From the NCBI RefSeq assembly GCF_003286085.1, contig NW_020825358.1, positions 124,001 through 188,000 of the forward strand: 64,000 bases of DNA. Reading direction: 5' to 3'. Shown here one piece after another: positions 22,101 to 36,381 of the stretch. This stretch comes from Drosophila persimilis. Its lineage: Eukaryota > Arthropoda > Insecta > Diptera > Drosophilidae. The first letter of the stretch is position 1; every line of letters starts with the position of its first letter. Under the pieces are notes generated by a model. It saw nothing but the letters and a program-made list of their open reading frames with translations, ran no database searches and was not told the DNA's origin. Both the position numbers and the translations under genes were made by a program.

Positions 22101-23745
22101 CGATTCCTCAGCAAATGTTTAACAAATTAGAAGCCAGGGAAATGGTAAAGTTAAACTAAAGTTTTTCCCGTTTTTCCCAGCTACCGGGGGGGCGGGCATG
22201 GGAATTGGGGGACAGCAAATTGATTGATGCCAAAGTGGTTGGCTCGCTGGATGGATGGATAGATGGATGGACGGATGAACGGATGGAGGTGGGGGTCCAG
22301 AAATAGCCAGAGACATAGGTAGAGGCGTGACAGGATATGGCTTGCTGTTGTACATTTTCCCATTTTCCCATTGCCCTCTTTTCTTATTCGAGAGCCTCAT
22401 AATTTTGTCGGAATTTATTTTCGGACCCCCAAAAACCCAAACAAGGATACATGCGATCCGGACTCATGAAATATGCAGCGGACATGACATGAACCCCGAA
22501 ACCAATTCCAGTTTATGCATTAAAAATTATGAATTCTATGAGGGAAAAAACTTTACTATTTTCCCATTTTTTAGGGTTGAGTCGTAGGCGTTGACCCCGG
22601 CCAACCTGCTGTCTAATTTGTAGTGTAAACTTTGGAGCTCAAGGGAGAGCTTGGTGTGAGAAAAGTAGGTGAAGGTGATAGGAAAATTCCTGCAGCTGGC
22701 AGAGTACTCAGAGACTGCATTACATCCTTATAGCCACCAAAGCCCATGTCAGCGATAGAAGAATGGGGCATTAATCTCCCACCCTTCAGCCTGCCACTCT
22801 AATCTGCCACTCTGCCACTCAATTTTCATTTAATTTTGACACTCTCCTTAGGATGATTTGCCGTCTGAAATGGTCGCAAAATCAACCTGAATAAACACAG
22901 TCGGAGCCTAAGAAATGCCTAACGTTTTCGGGGCCGGAATCTTTCAGATATATATATATATATGTATGTGTGTATATGGTATATACATATATAGTCCCTG
23001 TAACAAAGATTACAACCTACTCATCAGCCATTCAATCGATAATTGTTGCTTTTGGTTTAGTTTTTGTGGCCTTAAGACGATTTTCCAGGCTTCCTTGAAA
23101 CAGGAAATTGCATTTCCTGCCCAGAGTTATGTAAGAGCTTTCGTTTTGCAACAAAAGAGGCTGCACATACGATCAGAATCTGGCTTATCAAAACAAATTT
23201 AATCAATTTATGTTCCCATAACATGGGAAAATCCCCAGTTAAGGCTCAATGAAAGTCCATTTTTGGGTGGGTTCCAGGCTAAAAAGAAAAAAACGAAAAT
23301 TCCGGTCAGGCAAATGCGAAATGTAGGGGGAAACAAACAAAAAAAAAAAAAATAGTATTCCGGTCTAGGACCGGGGCTGTCCCAGCGAAAAACGAAAAGA
23401 GCAAACACAATTGCAACATCAACAGCAACAAGGACACGGGGCATGGCAACGGCAGCGGCAGCGGCAGCAAGGACAATACAGCAACAAAAAGTTCAACAAA
23501 CGAACGTTAAAGGATTAAATTGTCTGCCATTGATATTAAGTGTTTTAAATGTCATTGCAAGTGTTTAATTCACGAGCGGGAAGGAGAGAAAAAAACGAGA
23601 GGAACAGAGAGAGAGAGTGAGAGAGGGAGAGGGAGAAACAGAGGGGCAGATAGGGCCACGCGAAAGAGACAATGCGAGCGTATCGCGGGCTTGTTGTGTG
23701 CGAAAAATAGGAATAAAACCCAATATATTGTCGTATCTTCCCCAG
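19200..23745. other. non-coding; probable dpr10 leader/intron sequence
   Basis: No coding exon is supported. The A/C-rich stretch at 19800-20400 looks like fly 5' untranslated sequence. It holds a GT repeat (19455-19496), an AC repeat (20768-20793), a TA/TG patch (22945-22990) and GAGAG-rich sequence (23600-23645) that could bind GAGA factor. The segment ends at the acceptor CTTCCCCAG at 23745. Confidence 0.4.
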
Positions 23746-23930
23746 AGATTGCCATAGATCAAAACCTGAACAGAAACACAACGAAAGTGCGAATTGATAG
23801 CACCACCGAGCAGACCTGATAAAGCGGAATAGAAGAGGAGGCCAGAGCCACAGACTTGAAAGAGAAGAAACATAAAAGGGTCATCGCAAAATGCTGACCC
23901 TGTGGACGGCGCTCTTCTGCTGCCTAACGG
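23746..23930 (+). other. dpr10: dpr10 first coding exon with 5' UTR
   Basis: The acceptor TATCTTCCCCAG at 23745 and the donor ACGG|GTAAGT at 23930/23931 bound an exon with 145 untranslated bases followed by 40 coding bases. These encode MLTLWTALFCCLTG, the core of a signal peptide. The ATG is preceded by TCGCAAA, acceptable fly initiation context. The upstream leader exon was not identified. Confidence 0.65.
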
Positions 23931-26900
23931 GTAAGTTGATCTCTCCAAGCACTTTACTTATTTATGAACAAGATTATTAAAAGTATTTAATGCCAAGTTT
24001 AAAACGATTTTAACGAGCTCCGACCACTAGATGGTTTCACAATCGCGGATGTTCTAGGAGGGTTCTAGGAGGTCTAGAGCTGTGCCTTTCGTGTCGTCCG
24101 TTCGCCTATGGGAAATTTATACAGCGTAGCGTAGCACCGTTCGACGAATCAGTGTAAATTAAATCGAACGTGCTTAAGGATACTGCGAATACAATTCAAG
24201 TTAATTGAAACTGAGATTTCTTCAGGATTACTCTAAGAACAAGGCCTACTCGTGCGCTCGTGCACAAGCCACATCCACCTTTCTGCTGTGGTTCTGCTCG
24301 CTTTTGGCGGTGGGATTGGGGGATTGGGGAATGGGGAATGGCATAGGTAAAGCGCTCCTTCGTACCTATCCCATATCCTGTTTAAGCATGCATAAGATTA
24401 TCAGCGATATATGTGTGGGCGTACAGAGGGTATGTGGCCGCAGAGCACCCTCCTCAAGGTTATTATTGTTGCTGGCTGGCACAGCGATGAATCCTTTTAA
24501 AAACATTTGTGGTTCAGGCTGCGAAAATCCTGATTTATGTTTCTGCCTGCTGCGTTGTCCTTGCAGTCAGTCCTCCTGCTCTGCTCTGCTCTGCTCTGCC
24601 CTGTTCTGTTCTGTTCGCAGCAGGAGCAGAGGGGGAGAGGGGGCGAGGGGGAGAAGGAGACTGGAGAAAAAGGAGCCAAAGCAAACAAATGCGGTCGCTG
24701 GCTGGCTCGCTTGGGGTCGCCTTTGGGGCATATCGCATAACAGCGGCGGCAGCTCCAATGAGGAATGTGCCCGGCCAGGGGTTGACAGGCCGAGGGTCGT
24801 GTCGTGTCACTGCACTTTAAATTTTAAACGGAGCCAAAGCCCAGCACAATACAGCCCACAAATTGCTCTCTACACATAATTATGCATAATTGAAAAGTGT
24901 AATTATGGCCGGGACTGGCACTGGCACTGGCACTGGGAGTGGAACTAGAACTGGAACTGGGACCTACTCTCTCTTTCTCTCCTTCTGCGACTTTATGAGC
25001 CGCAAACTGTAAGCTCAATCAAGCGAGCCCGCAACAGGCAAAGGAACACAGATCTTGGGGAACCAGACACCGCACCACCGCCCACCCAACAATCCACTCA
25101 AGCGCAATGTTTATGACTCGCAAGTCCTTTTAATTGCCACCGCCTGCTGCAGGCTTGAGTGGAAGCCAAGACCGAAGAAAGAGAGCCAGGCAGGAGTCCA
25201 AGAAACAGCGCCGTGGAGGCAATGAGGCCAAGGTAGGGGTAATGCCCTGGCACAGACAGACTTGCTCGAAGGAGTATCTGCAAAGAATTGCCTTGCCCTG
25301 TTGCTCGCCTGCAAAATGGCAAAAGAGAACGAATTTTTTATTGTCAGAAATAGGCATATCCCCCACTTCCAATACTCTGAATAATAAACGTCACTTCCTG
25401 TATTAATTAAATTGCATTAATGAATCCTCAAATTTGTATTAAAAACAGCAATCAACTTTGTACGACTATCTACCCTCAATTAACTATACGATTAATACAA
25501 TTAATTATCGATATCTCACGCAATTATCAGATATGCATTTAATGCTAGTAGATTTCATTATAACGATTGATTCTATACGCCTTTCCAATTTCCAAATGAA
25601 AAGGATTGTTCTCATTCAATAGACTATAACTCATCCTTTGATTAGCGAAAACTTGCATATACTCGTATGTATCTATCGTCAAGCTTTTCACTCTGCATAG
25701 AAGTTTGGAAATTTTCATAAGAACTTGTCCCTTGGGCTGCCTAGGAGGTCTGCAAATAATTTACAGCATTCACGGCGATAAATTATCGGTGAGGTAATCA
25801 ACGCTTTCTGTGTAAGCAAAAACGCTATCGAACGTGGGCCACACTGACTTTCAGCTTGTCCTTTCTTTTCTCACTCTCTGGCTGCCATTACACAGAGAGA
25901 AACAATTTGTCTTCAAGCCATACAACGAGTGATAAGTCACATTTCAAGAACATTTTTCTGCCAGCCTATTTTCCATACTTTACTTATTTCAAACCGCAAT
26001 ATTTTACCATTATATACCTAAACACTTGTGTTCCTCTTCTCTCAGTGCAGCCTATTCCAGTGTCCTTTGGTTCTGTGTGTGTGTGTGTGTGTTTTCCTGC
26101 CTGCCAGTGCTGTCATGTGTTTTTATTGCATTAATTTTTATGGTCGCTTACTTTTGTTGTTCTTTGTTTCAGGTTGTATTTTGCTGTAGTTGTTGCTGTT
26201 GTTGCTGCTGTTGCTGTTGTTTCTCATTCTCGCACAATTGTTGTATTTGTTGTTGTTGGCGCTGGCACTGCTGCTGGCGTTACCGTTGACTGCTTTTGTT
26301 TTACTTTGCTGCTGCGTATGCCCCAAAGTAATAAAGCGAATTGGTTTTCTTCAAATAATTTCCATTTTAAATCCAGTTGGCAAATCCAGCACAGTGCCAT
26401 CCCCATTCCCATCCCCATCTCCACGCCCCATGCCCGCGCCCCCGTCCGTCGCTTTTGGGGATTGTTGTTTTTAGTTTTTTTGTTGTTGTGGGCGCTAAGG
26501 AAAAGTGGCTTCATTTTCCCGCATAAAATTGTTGCCAGAGAGTTGTGGGCCCCGAGATTTGTTGTCGTTTGCCTAAAAGTGGCATGTGGCATGGGGAATA
26601 GGGGGCATGGGCCAAGTGCGGCATTTGCAATTGTTTCTTTTACGCTTATCCTTTGCCTCAGCCTCAGCCTCAGCGTCAGCCTTAGCTTTTCTTCTCCTTA
26701 TACTTATTCTGAGTGATTTCCTGTCCCTCTGCTTGTACTGCTTGATTTCCTCCCCTCCTGCCTAGGCTCCGTGGTTCCTTTCTTGATTTCCTTCCTTCCT
26801 CTCTTCTTATTACGCTTGATTTGCTTAGCTGGTGGGGATCCTGGCCGACTGTCACTTGTCAAAGTAGGCCTCAAAATTTAATTGAAATTTAGTGTAAACA

Positions 26901-29900
26901 CAATGACAGGCAGTCGATTATCCTGCTTACGAGATCTCCCTGCCGCTGAATCCTCTCTCTGTTGCTCCAGTTTCCACTTCCTGTTCGAAGCACATCGCCC
27001 TGGTATATATTTCCCGGTCTAAATCCTTTTGCGCGCAAATCCTGTCAACTTTTGGCCTGACTTTCCAATTTGCCAGCGTTTCGCCCCTTGTATATGTCAA
27101 AAAAATTGGTAGCCCGCTTGCCTCCTGTCCGCCTCTCGCCGCTCGCCTTTCGCCTTTCGCCTCTCGACGCCCGCCTCTCGCTTCCTTGCAACAAAACATT
27201 TCACACGTGTCACTGAGCATGGAGTTGTTGCCTGTCAAGATGCCACAACCCTAGAATCCCCATACACACCTCTCCCCCTCCGCCTTCCCGATAACCCTGC
27301 TGCTGCCAAGACAACCAGCAACAACAGCGCAGTGCTGCCAACGCTGCATTAACAGACACAGACACACACACACACCACCACACACACTACCGCCACCATC
27401 CACACCTCATTCCCCCCACAATTTGTTTGCCTATTTGCTTTGTGCATATGGAATTGAAATGGCAAACAGGAACGGGTCTGAAGTGGGGCAGAGAGAGCGA
27501 AAGAAAAATTACGTTGACACAGTGAAACACGCATACACACACACACACACACACAAGCGCTCGCCCCCTCCCACACACACACTAGTGCCATCAGCGATTG
27601 GCCCTAAGCAGCCTCATCATTTCGCTCTGCCCCCCTTTTGGGCTGTCTGTCCCCCTCACACTCTGATGAATGCAGCAACAGTTTAATGCAATCATTCGCT
27701 GTCTCTCTTCGGCGTGATGATTCGCAGGCCATGACCTTTCAACATTGCTTCTGAGCTTTTGCCTTGGAAACGGTGGCCATCTTTTTGCCGGAAGACACTC
27801 TAAATGGAGCAGGAGGTTAGCTTTTTACATACTTACCGATCGGTCATTTTAATCGCAGTATTAACATATCATATTATAATTTCTGAAGGCCTGGTCTGGA
27901 ATACCATCAACAAAAAGAAAGGCTTGCACAGCCAGTTTGCAGTGCGAAACCTGAAGGTTTGGTTCGTTTCCTCTGGAAATGATCCCGCAAGTAGTTGCTC
28001 GACTAAACCTGAAGCTCTGGTTCAAGCAGTGCACCGCTGAGACCTGAACGTTTGGTTTCTTTTTCATCAAGCAGTGCCGCCTAAACCTGAAGGTTTTGTC
28101 CGCTTCCCTTGAATCGCTCTGGCAAGCAGTTGATCCACAAAACATAAATATTTGTGTAATGTGCTAGTGTGTAAAACTCAATCAGGTGTGCAAAGCGATG
28201 AGTGTATATGTATGTAAATTGAATAGTTTTACTTTTCTGGACTGGAAACTGTGGTGCTCCCATCCTTCTTTCTTCACATTTGGATTTATCCGTATGTTTT
28301 CGTATTTTTAGTCGTAAATTATATTGGAAAGCACACTTAAGCTTTCCTGCCAGCCCACATGGTATGTGGTCTGCCGCAGTACAGCCCTAATCCCGAAAAT
28401 CAATAGAGTATTAAGTGTGATTAAAACGATTTTTGAATAATTTAAATATTAAATAAAAACAATTTCTAGTATTACACTCAACTGAGATTAAAACGTCTAA
28501 AGGGTTTATAAGCCTTGGAAATCCATTTAATTTAGTTAAAACTTTTTCTGGCTGTAGCAAAAACATTACCGTTTGAATGTACAGAAGCAACTGTTGAAAA
28601 AATGAGAACCCGTTTAAGCGAATAGGCTTAACCTTCGGGAAAGAACCTCGTGAGGGAAAAAACATTTCCATCTGATATGCAACGTGCGCCAACAATTGGT
28701 AATTAACGAGCTGGCCACAAGTTTTTCTTGATGCTGGCAATGCTTTCTCGGGTTCCATCTTCTCCCAAGGGGGGCGACCGCCCTCGGCATGGCCAAGTCG
28801 AATTTGTAATCCGAGGCGTTGATTGCCACTTTTAACCCTTTTTTTGTTGCTGAAAAATTCTTGGACTTCTTGTGTTTCCCTTTTGCGGAATGGGGCAGTT
28901 CATTTGAATTGTTTTTGTTGGGCTGCCGTTTGGAACCCTTGTAATAGGGTTGCCTATTTTCAATTTCTCTCTCTTCATTTCTTTATTTTGCTTATCAGAG
29001 AACATTCTCCACAAAGGCAAAAAACGAAGACATAACAGTGCAGGGGGGAAAAAATAAGAGCAGAACAAATTGTTTACGGATGTGTTTGTGTCCTTCTGCG
29101 GGGCACGATTCTGGGGCAAAGGAAACCCCCAAACCGAAAGAGGATGTAGCAGAAATTCATAACAAACTACATTTCATGGCATTGTGTCTCCTTATTCCCT
29201 GCATCAGTGTGTATCTGTGTGTGTTGTGCTGAGGAAATTCACTTGACTTTTGGCTACATTTTTTCCCCCTGGTTGGCAAGGCTAAGGCTTCTTCTTGGTC
29301 TCCACGTCCTTCTCCTGGTCTTGTTGTGTCTGAGGGCATAAATAAGCTTTGGGCCAGACTTGCTGCAGTTGTCGCCGCTTGGCTGCCGCTTGACTGCGCT
29401 TCGGGCCAACAATGGTCGATGTTGCCAATATCCAAACCTACACATCCTCGTATATACCCCCATGTACAGACAGACATACATACATACATGCACACTCGTA
29501 TGTCTGCTTGTCTTTGGTACTTATTTATGGCTATTTGTCGGTGGAGTTGGCCAACATTCTGATGCCATATTTATATGTATGCAACTCCTTGTGCATATCC
29601 CGTAAAAAGCTTACAACTTTAAAGTCCACAGATTTTGCGAATAAACAGGCGAAAGTCACGAAAAGAAAACACACAAATTTCCACAACTTTTCACCGGAAG
29701 TTTACGTTAGTGAAGTTAACTTTTCTTTCTGGCTGCCACTCTTGAAAGTCCATTTCTTTGGGGAGTTTATAATCTTGGAAACTTAACTTAATATGGTGAT
29801 TAAACCCAAAGTGTTGAATAAATATCGCATTTTTCAATTGCATTCTACATGTACTCGTGCATCTGTATGTGTAGAATTTATTCATATTTGCATATTTTCT

Positions 29901-32900
29901 GTCGCCACAGTTCGGAGTTTTCTCAATATTGTTTGAGCCTCTTGTGGCCTTGGCCCGTTCAATGGCCACTCAAGTCAATTGTTGACATAATTGCCCAACG
30001 GCAGACAGACTTCTGGGAGAGCAGCTTTTCTGCTCAGCTCTGCTCAGCTCTGCTCTGATTTCCTCCCTCTAATCTGGCTCAGTTTTATTATTTCGCTAAA
30101 TTGATTTTGAATTTAGTTCAATGTTTATGGTCAAATGATTTCATTTTTGTGTCACCAATCGAACGGGTGGGAGGGCGCCATCCCTGGCCAGAGGTGAGGC
30201 CTTTACTATCCGGATTGGGGCTTCAATTTTTGCCCTTTGTCTAGCTTATAAATCATTTGTGCGGCGATGCGTAAGCGGACACCCCTAAGAGCCTTAGGAC
30301 CCCTGCCTCCCCTACCGCCCCCCTCGAGGAGGATAAGCTGGAGGCCCAAAAATAAATATGTATGTGAAACGAGGTAAAAATGAAAAGCGATGCCCCGAAA
30401 GTAATCCCCAATCGATTTTCCGGGGGGCAAAAAAAGAAAAAAAAAAAAAAAAGATGAGAAGCGAGACTCATTGAATGACTTTCCGTTCGCTCGCTCGCTC
30501 GTTCGTTCGCCATTTGGCGACTTTGAGGAAGGTTCTGTTCCCTTGTCGATTTGCATATGCTTTCAGGGAACGGGATGGGGCGGTCTGGCCTGGTCTGGCC
30601 TGGTCTGCTCTGGTCTGGTCTGGTCTCGTGTATATTGTGGAGTGTAAAGTGTCGGTGAATACGTTATACACATACATTTTTTATTTATTTCATATCCATT
30701 AAGTTCAAAGCGAAAGATGTGTCCGGACAGGCGGCAATGGCACCGACAACGGAACCGTCTAATGTATTGGCTTCTACTTTGGTTCGGTTCGGGTCTGGGT
30801 TCGGAGTCTGTGGTGCCATCCTCTGGGTAGCATTCCGCCCCGTCCTCCCATCCCCATTGATTGCCCCACTGTGCCGGAGCCTGGGCCGTGGCCGGGGCCG
30901 GGGCCGGAGCGACGTTGAAATTTCAATTACTCAAGCAAAATGATAAATGAACTTGTAGCCGCAAATTTTTGCCCTGCCTTTTGTCTCGGGTCCCCTCTAA
31001 CCTGCGCACTCTACTCCCCAACAGCCGCAAACTCCTTTTCTAACCAAAAGCCATTATGGGAACAGCCCACTAAGTGTGTGGGCGTGGCAGAGATGTATAT
31101 ATGCATGTACATATGTGTGGCATGTGCAACTTTAGCTAGTTTCTCGACTATTTGACAGTTTTTCTCACTACCCGGACAGGGACAGTGCCCCACAAAACTT
31201 TAGGAACACTAAGCCCAAGCAACGCAACGAAATACATAAACTTTCATAATTAGCATAAAGGGCTATTAACTAAATGCATTGCATAGAAGACTGCGAGGAG
31301 AACATATCCTAAACAGCGATCGTAACTGCGATCCACTAGGAAATTCCTTCTTTCTAAAGATTAAAACCGTAAGTCGGTCCTCTATTTTCACCATCTTTCT
31401 TCTCGCATTCATGTATTTTTGTAACGCACTGTATGCAGAGGCTTGATTCGCTTGGATGGAGTGAAGCGTGAAGAGCGGAGAGCGTGGAGCGAAGGAGAGA
31501 AGTGCTAAGGCCTTGTGTTTGCACTCAAGTTTATTTTAATAATATTCTTTTGGCTTGGAGCTCGAGCTCGAGAGCTGTCGTGCCTGGTCCCGTTACAGCT
31601 ACAGTTGCACTTAGTTAGCAGCTGAAATGTGGAAATCGTTTCGGATCTTGCAGAATGTGCATAAATACATGCTCGAGGATTGAGTTAATTAAATAGGACG
31701 CCCAGAGCCGTCATGACAACTGGTACTAAAACGACTTCATTAGTGCCAAAACACTCACTCTCTCACTCACTACTGGATTGCTCCACTCACATGCACTCAC
31801 GTCCACTCACAATAACACTCCAAACACGCCCTTGGGAAACGCATTCGTTCTCCTCCATCGGCAACGGTACAGTGCCTGCAACAACAAAAAGCTCGGCGCT
31901 CATCAATAATCAGGTGTTGCTTTGTTCGGTGTTTGCTGCCTAGAATGTCAGCCATGCAGAGACGTGTCCGTCCGCCCAGCAAGGCACTGTAAACCCGTAT
32001 CGACATCAGTTTAATTGCATTTCATTCATTGCTAAGCAGAGAGCTGTACGGCAGAGGCAGCGCGACACTCGTAAAGGGAGACGAGAGAGTGTCGGTAATG
32101 CTGTGAAGTTTTATTTCACTTCAATGCCAGCCGTGGCCGCCCTCCAACCGTGGAATTGAAGTGAAAAGTAAAAGAGAAAAACAAAAAATTAACAACGAGG
32201 AATGCTGGGGCATTTGTTTCATCTGCTTTTGTCCAGAGTAAGTACATGAAATGAGCGTTTTGAATTGTATTTACATTGGGCATTATGAGAGTATGAAGTT
32301 CCCTCTGCATTTGTGACCTTTAAGCTCGCCAGAAAACCAATATACCCCACAAGCACCGCGCACAAAGAGAATAACAGAGAGGCAAAGCCAAAATGCAATG
32401 CCAAGTGGCTGTTTGATGGCGAGCGAGAGCGGGCTGATGGTGTGGGAGACTGAAGTGTGGGCGTCAAGAGTGTGGGGAGCAGAGAAGAGAGTGAGATGCT
32501 GGCAGAGCAGAGACAGAGAGGAGCGCCCAAACAATGGCTGCAATGAGCGAAACAAGTGGGAAAAAGAACAACTTAAGCCCTTGGCTTTTGTTAGTTTTTG
32601 CTTTCGCATTCATTTCGGGGTAAAATAACGAGCATGAAATGAACAGATTCGTATGCAAAAAATTCGTGCCACGACAAGCAGTGGGCAATGTATCCTTGGT
32701 TAAGTAAATTATAGATAGCTTGCTGTACGAATGTTTATTTATTGCTAACAAGTCGTTATCTTCGACCACTGTGCTGGTTTCACTTTACTGCCACTCCACT
32801 CCACTCCACTCTCTTGTTTGTTACTCTCTTTACTTTGTTAAGTACTTGGGGCGGGGGGTGGGAGCGATTCCAATCGCTTTCGCCTCTTTGGCCTGCGGTG

Positions 32901-35900
32901 CCATCGACGCCGCCGGCGATGGTAAAAATTGAGACGTCACCAACCACCGCCAACGCAGCAAACGGCATGGAATGGCACACAAAAAAAAAGGAGAGAGCGA
33001 GGTGGGGAGCGCAAGTTGAAATGGGAAAAAGAGTAAACTCCGTTAATTGAATTGTGCGCTGCACAGCTTCAATTGCAGGCGGAAAAGGGATGGGTAGATT
33101 CCAGCTGTCAAATGGAGAGTGCCAGAGGGGACAAAGAGACAGATCCCATTAGGCGGTGGTGGCAGGGGGGTGGCAGGGGGAAGGGAGCGCCATTTGGAGC
33201 TTACGTTTCGGGTTCTATTTTAAGCGTTTTGGTTTTTGGCACGTTTTTCGTTTTATCTTCCTCTACCACAGACACACACACACACGCACACACACGCACA
33301 CACAACACCCTGCATCCGCTTGACTAAATGTGGAATCCAAAAACATGTTATGTAAACACTTATAACCGCACATCTGCTGCTCCCACTGCTGGCGTTCCCT
33401 TTACAGGGGCTTTATTAACACAAATATTAATTTTTGCGGCGCTCCATGTGGCATGTTTGTTTACATTGACGCCACTGTTACGCTATACCCTACCTCAGAC
33501 ACCCTTTCCCCCTGTGCTCTTGAATATCATTAGGGCTCCGCACCGCCTGGGCCACCAGAACAACGCACTTGAATTTGCATGAAACAAAGAGAGTGTCCCC
33601 TAAAATTATGTTCCCACCCAACAACCCACCAACCACCACCCAACAGCATTCGTTAACCTTTGTGCACCCCTATTCAGACCTTGACTATGGCTTCATTTCT
33701 GGACACCTCCTTTGAATAACTTAGGTCCAAGAACTTTTGAGGCCTCGTCATGAGGGGAGAGGGCGCGTGCACTGCTGAAGGAAGATGAACAATGTCCATC
33801 GTATCATCCCATCCCATCCCATTCCATTCCATCTCAGAACTGAGATCTGAGATCTGGGCTATTGCACCTGACCTGTAACCCAGTTCTTCAAGGCTTCACG
33901 GTACGGCGCGGAACGGAAACGGGCACGGGAACGGGCACGGGAGCTGGAACGGAAAGTGGATGTGGATGTGCGGACTGATGGGAAGCGAAGCTGCCCCAGA
34001 GGCTCAAGCGAATATTCGAGAGACCATTCGGGGTGCATTAACTTTGTGGAAAAGTTTGCGGGCGAACAAGCGAAACTATGGAAACTTTTCCCTTTGCGGT
34101 CACATTCTGATCTCAAGCGGAATCAAAGGGTTTGTCTTCAATGCGTGGAAAACTTTGGATATAGTGAAATTCTGCTCTAAACTATTTTCATTCCTGCTCG
34201 TAAGAGGATTTTTATAGTTTAAGTTAAGCTTCACTTTGTTTTGCGGTCCGGTCCAAGTGTCATGTGAGGCGGAATCAAATCAAAGGTTTCTTGTTGTCTC
34301 TGATTTGAGGATAGTTCACGGAATCTCTTACCGCACAGAGGAATCTTTTTATGGTTTTCGGTACGGAAATAATTCTACAAGAACCCCATCTTAAAGTAGT
34401 TTCCCAATCACAAATATTTCACACTTCCTGGAGAGTAATGCCACCTTTTGTTGCTAAAGGAAAACCCAAGCTTGTTGGTTAGAGTATACGAGAACGCCAC
34501 ACCACACCACACTGTGGCCACTGTGGCCACTGTGGTCGAGGATATTATGCTCCAGTGACTGCTGTTGGCATTGCGAAGATGTTGATTCTTGAGAATTGTA
34601 TTGTGCCAGCATCCGCATCCTGGCGGGCGTCCAGGGAGCGGCGGCGGGAAGCAATACAAACTGCAGCAGCAAGTCGTCTCGGCAGACGGAATGCGGCAAT
34701 TGCACGCCTCGCTGCTGCCAGTGTGGCCGTATTCCGCTCTCCCACCTCAGCCCAATTTCCCCAACCCGTCCGAGAGCTGAGCAAATATTTTCTTAATTAG
34801 TTGCTGCCGAGGAAGGTTCTGGCTCGCACAAAAAAAACCCAACAGAAACCATGCAAAGGGAGTGCGGAAACCGGGAGGGAAGGGAGTGCTGCCGACTTGG
34901 TCAGTTGTCAAGTGTGAAAAATTGCAGCTCAAATTGTGGTACAAAATGGCTGCGAGCTTTCGTTCAGCGCTCGTTAAAAGTCACGCAGGGGTTTACGAGT
35001 TTAAACAACAACAGGACCGGGAAAAATGTTTTTAAATTTATGCGTATGAAAACAGAAATTATATTAATTGCAATTGCAGCGGCAAGTACGGTAGCGGGAT
35101 GAGGGAGGCGTGAGAAGGGAGTAGGGATTGCTGTGAGTGTTGAGAAACATGAAAATGCAACAACAGCAACAACAGCATAATCATCATCAGGGGGTTAGGG
35201 GCAGGACGTTGATGTTTGCATCGCAAACAGCAACAAAAAAAAAAATAAAAATTGCAAACAATTTGCATGTCAAAAGTGCGTCTCGAGTTGGCAACACCCG
35301 GAACGGCCATTGCGGATGCCTCCTAGGAGCCACCCCGCCCCACCCCAGAGCAGAGCTCTGCTCTCTCCTATCGCCATGCCAAAGCTGCCCCTCCCTATTC
35401 CCATCCCAGAGCTACTCCTACACTGAGAGCACTCTCCTCCGGCTCTGGCTCTGGCGCTGGCTCTGGCGCTGGCTCTGGCACTGGCTGTGGCCCTCAACAG
35501 CGTTGTTTGGCAAGCAATTGGGGAATTTACTTTTGCTCAGCTCTGGTCGCGCACTCTCCACTCTCTCTCCCTGGAAACTTGCAATCAACATAACAATTAT
35601 GCGAGAAGCGCAGAGGAGGAGTGGGAGGTATTTGCGGGTGTGGCCATGTCGGATTTTATAGTCAAGAATATTTATAAAATATACTCGTACACACAGAGCG
35701 GTTTTTGCACCCCACAGCCATATGGCGTTTATGGTGCAGACAAATTTAAAGATCACGCAGCTAATTATGTCAGGATCTAGCAGGCGGACACATGTTCGGG
35801 GATGGCACTCGCTCAGGAGAGGGGCATATGGGAGGGAGCATTGTCTGGTCGCCCCGACATTCTGCCGAAATCAGATAAGCAGTGGCAGGGCGCTGCGATT

Positions 35901-36347
35901 GACAAAGCGTATTTAATGAGCAGACTCCTCCCCGGCCCCGGCCCAGCCCCAGCCCCAGCCGCAGTTGCCACCACCTCCGCCCTCGCTGTGGCACCACCCA
36001 AGTGGTGGCACAGGGGCTCCTGCGAAAATCACAAAATCAGTTGGCAAGAAATCACAGCAGACACGGTAGACAACCAGAGGAGGGGTGAAACAGAGGGGGG
36101 TGGGGGATGCTCTAGGAAAAACCGCGGCGACAACATCGCCAGCAACAACGAGGCAACAACGACAACGAAAACGACAACGACAACGACGACATCATGCTGG
36201 CAATGTCTGTTAGGGGATTGTGTTTTTGGGAAGGAGATTGCTGTGTTCGTGTGTGTGTGTGTGGCATGTTGGAATGGCAACTAGAAGCAGCTTGTGGCAT
36301 ATGCCACCGATGCGTGTCATCAACTGTCTGTCTGTCTGTTGCATATC

Positions 36348-36381
<34 letters not shown>

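Noticed and set aside
23520-23819. 99-residue frame upstream of the dpr10 start
   Set aside because: It crosses GAGAG repeats and the acceptor at 23745 and ends before the dpr10 ATG; it is better explained as intron and leader sequence.
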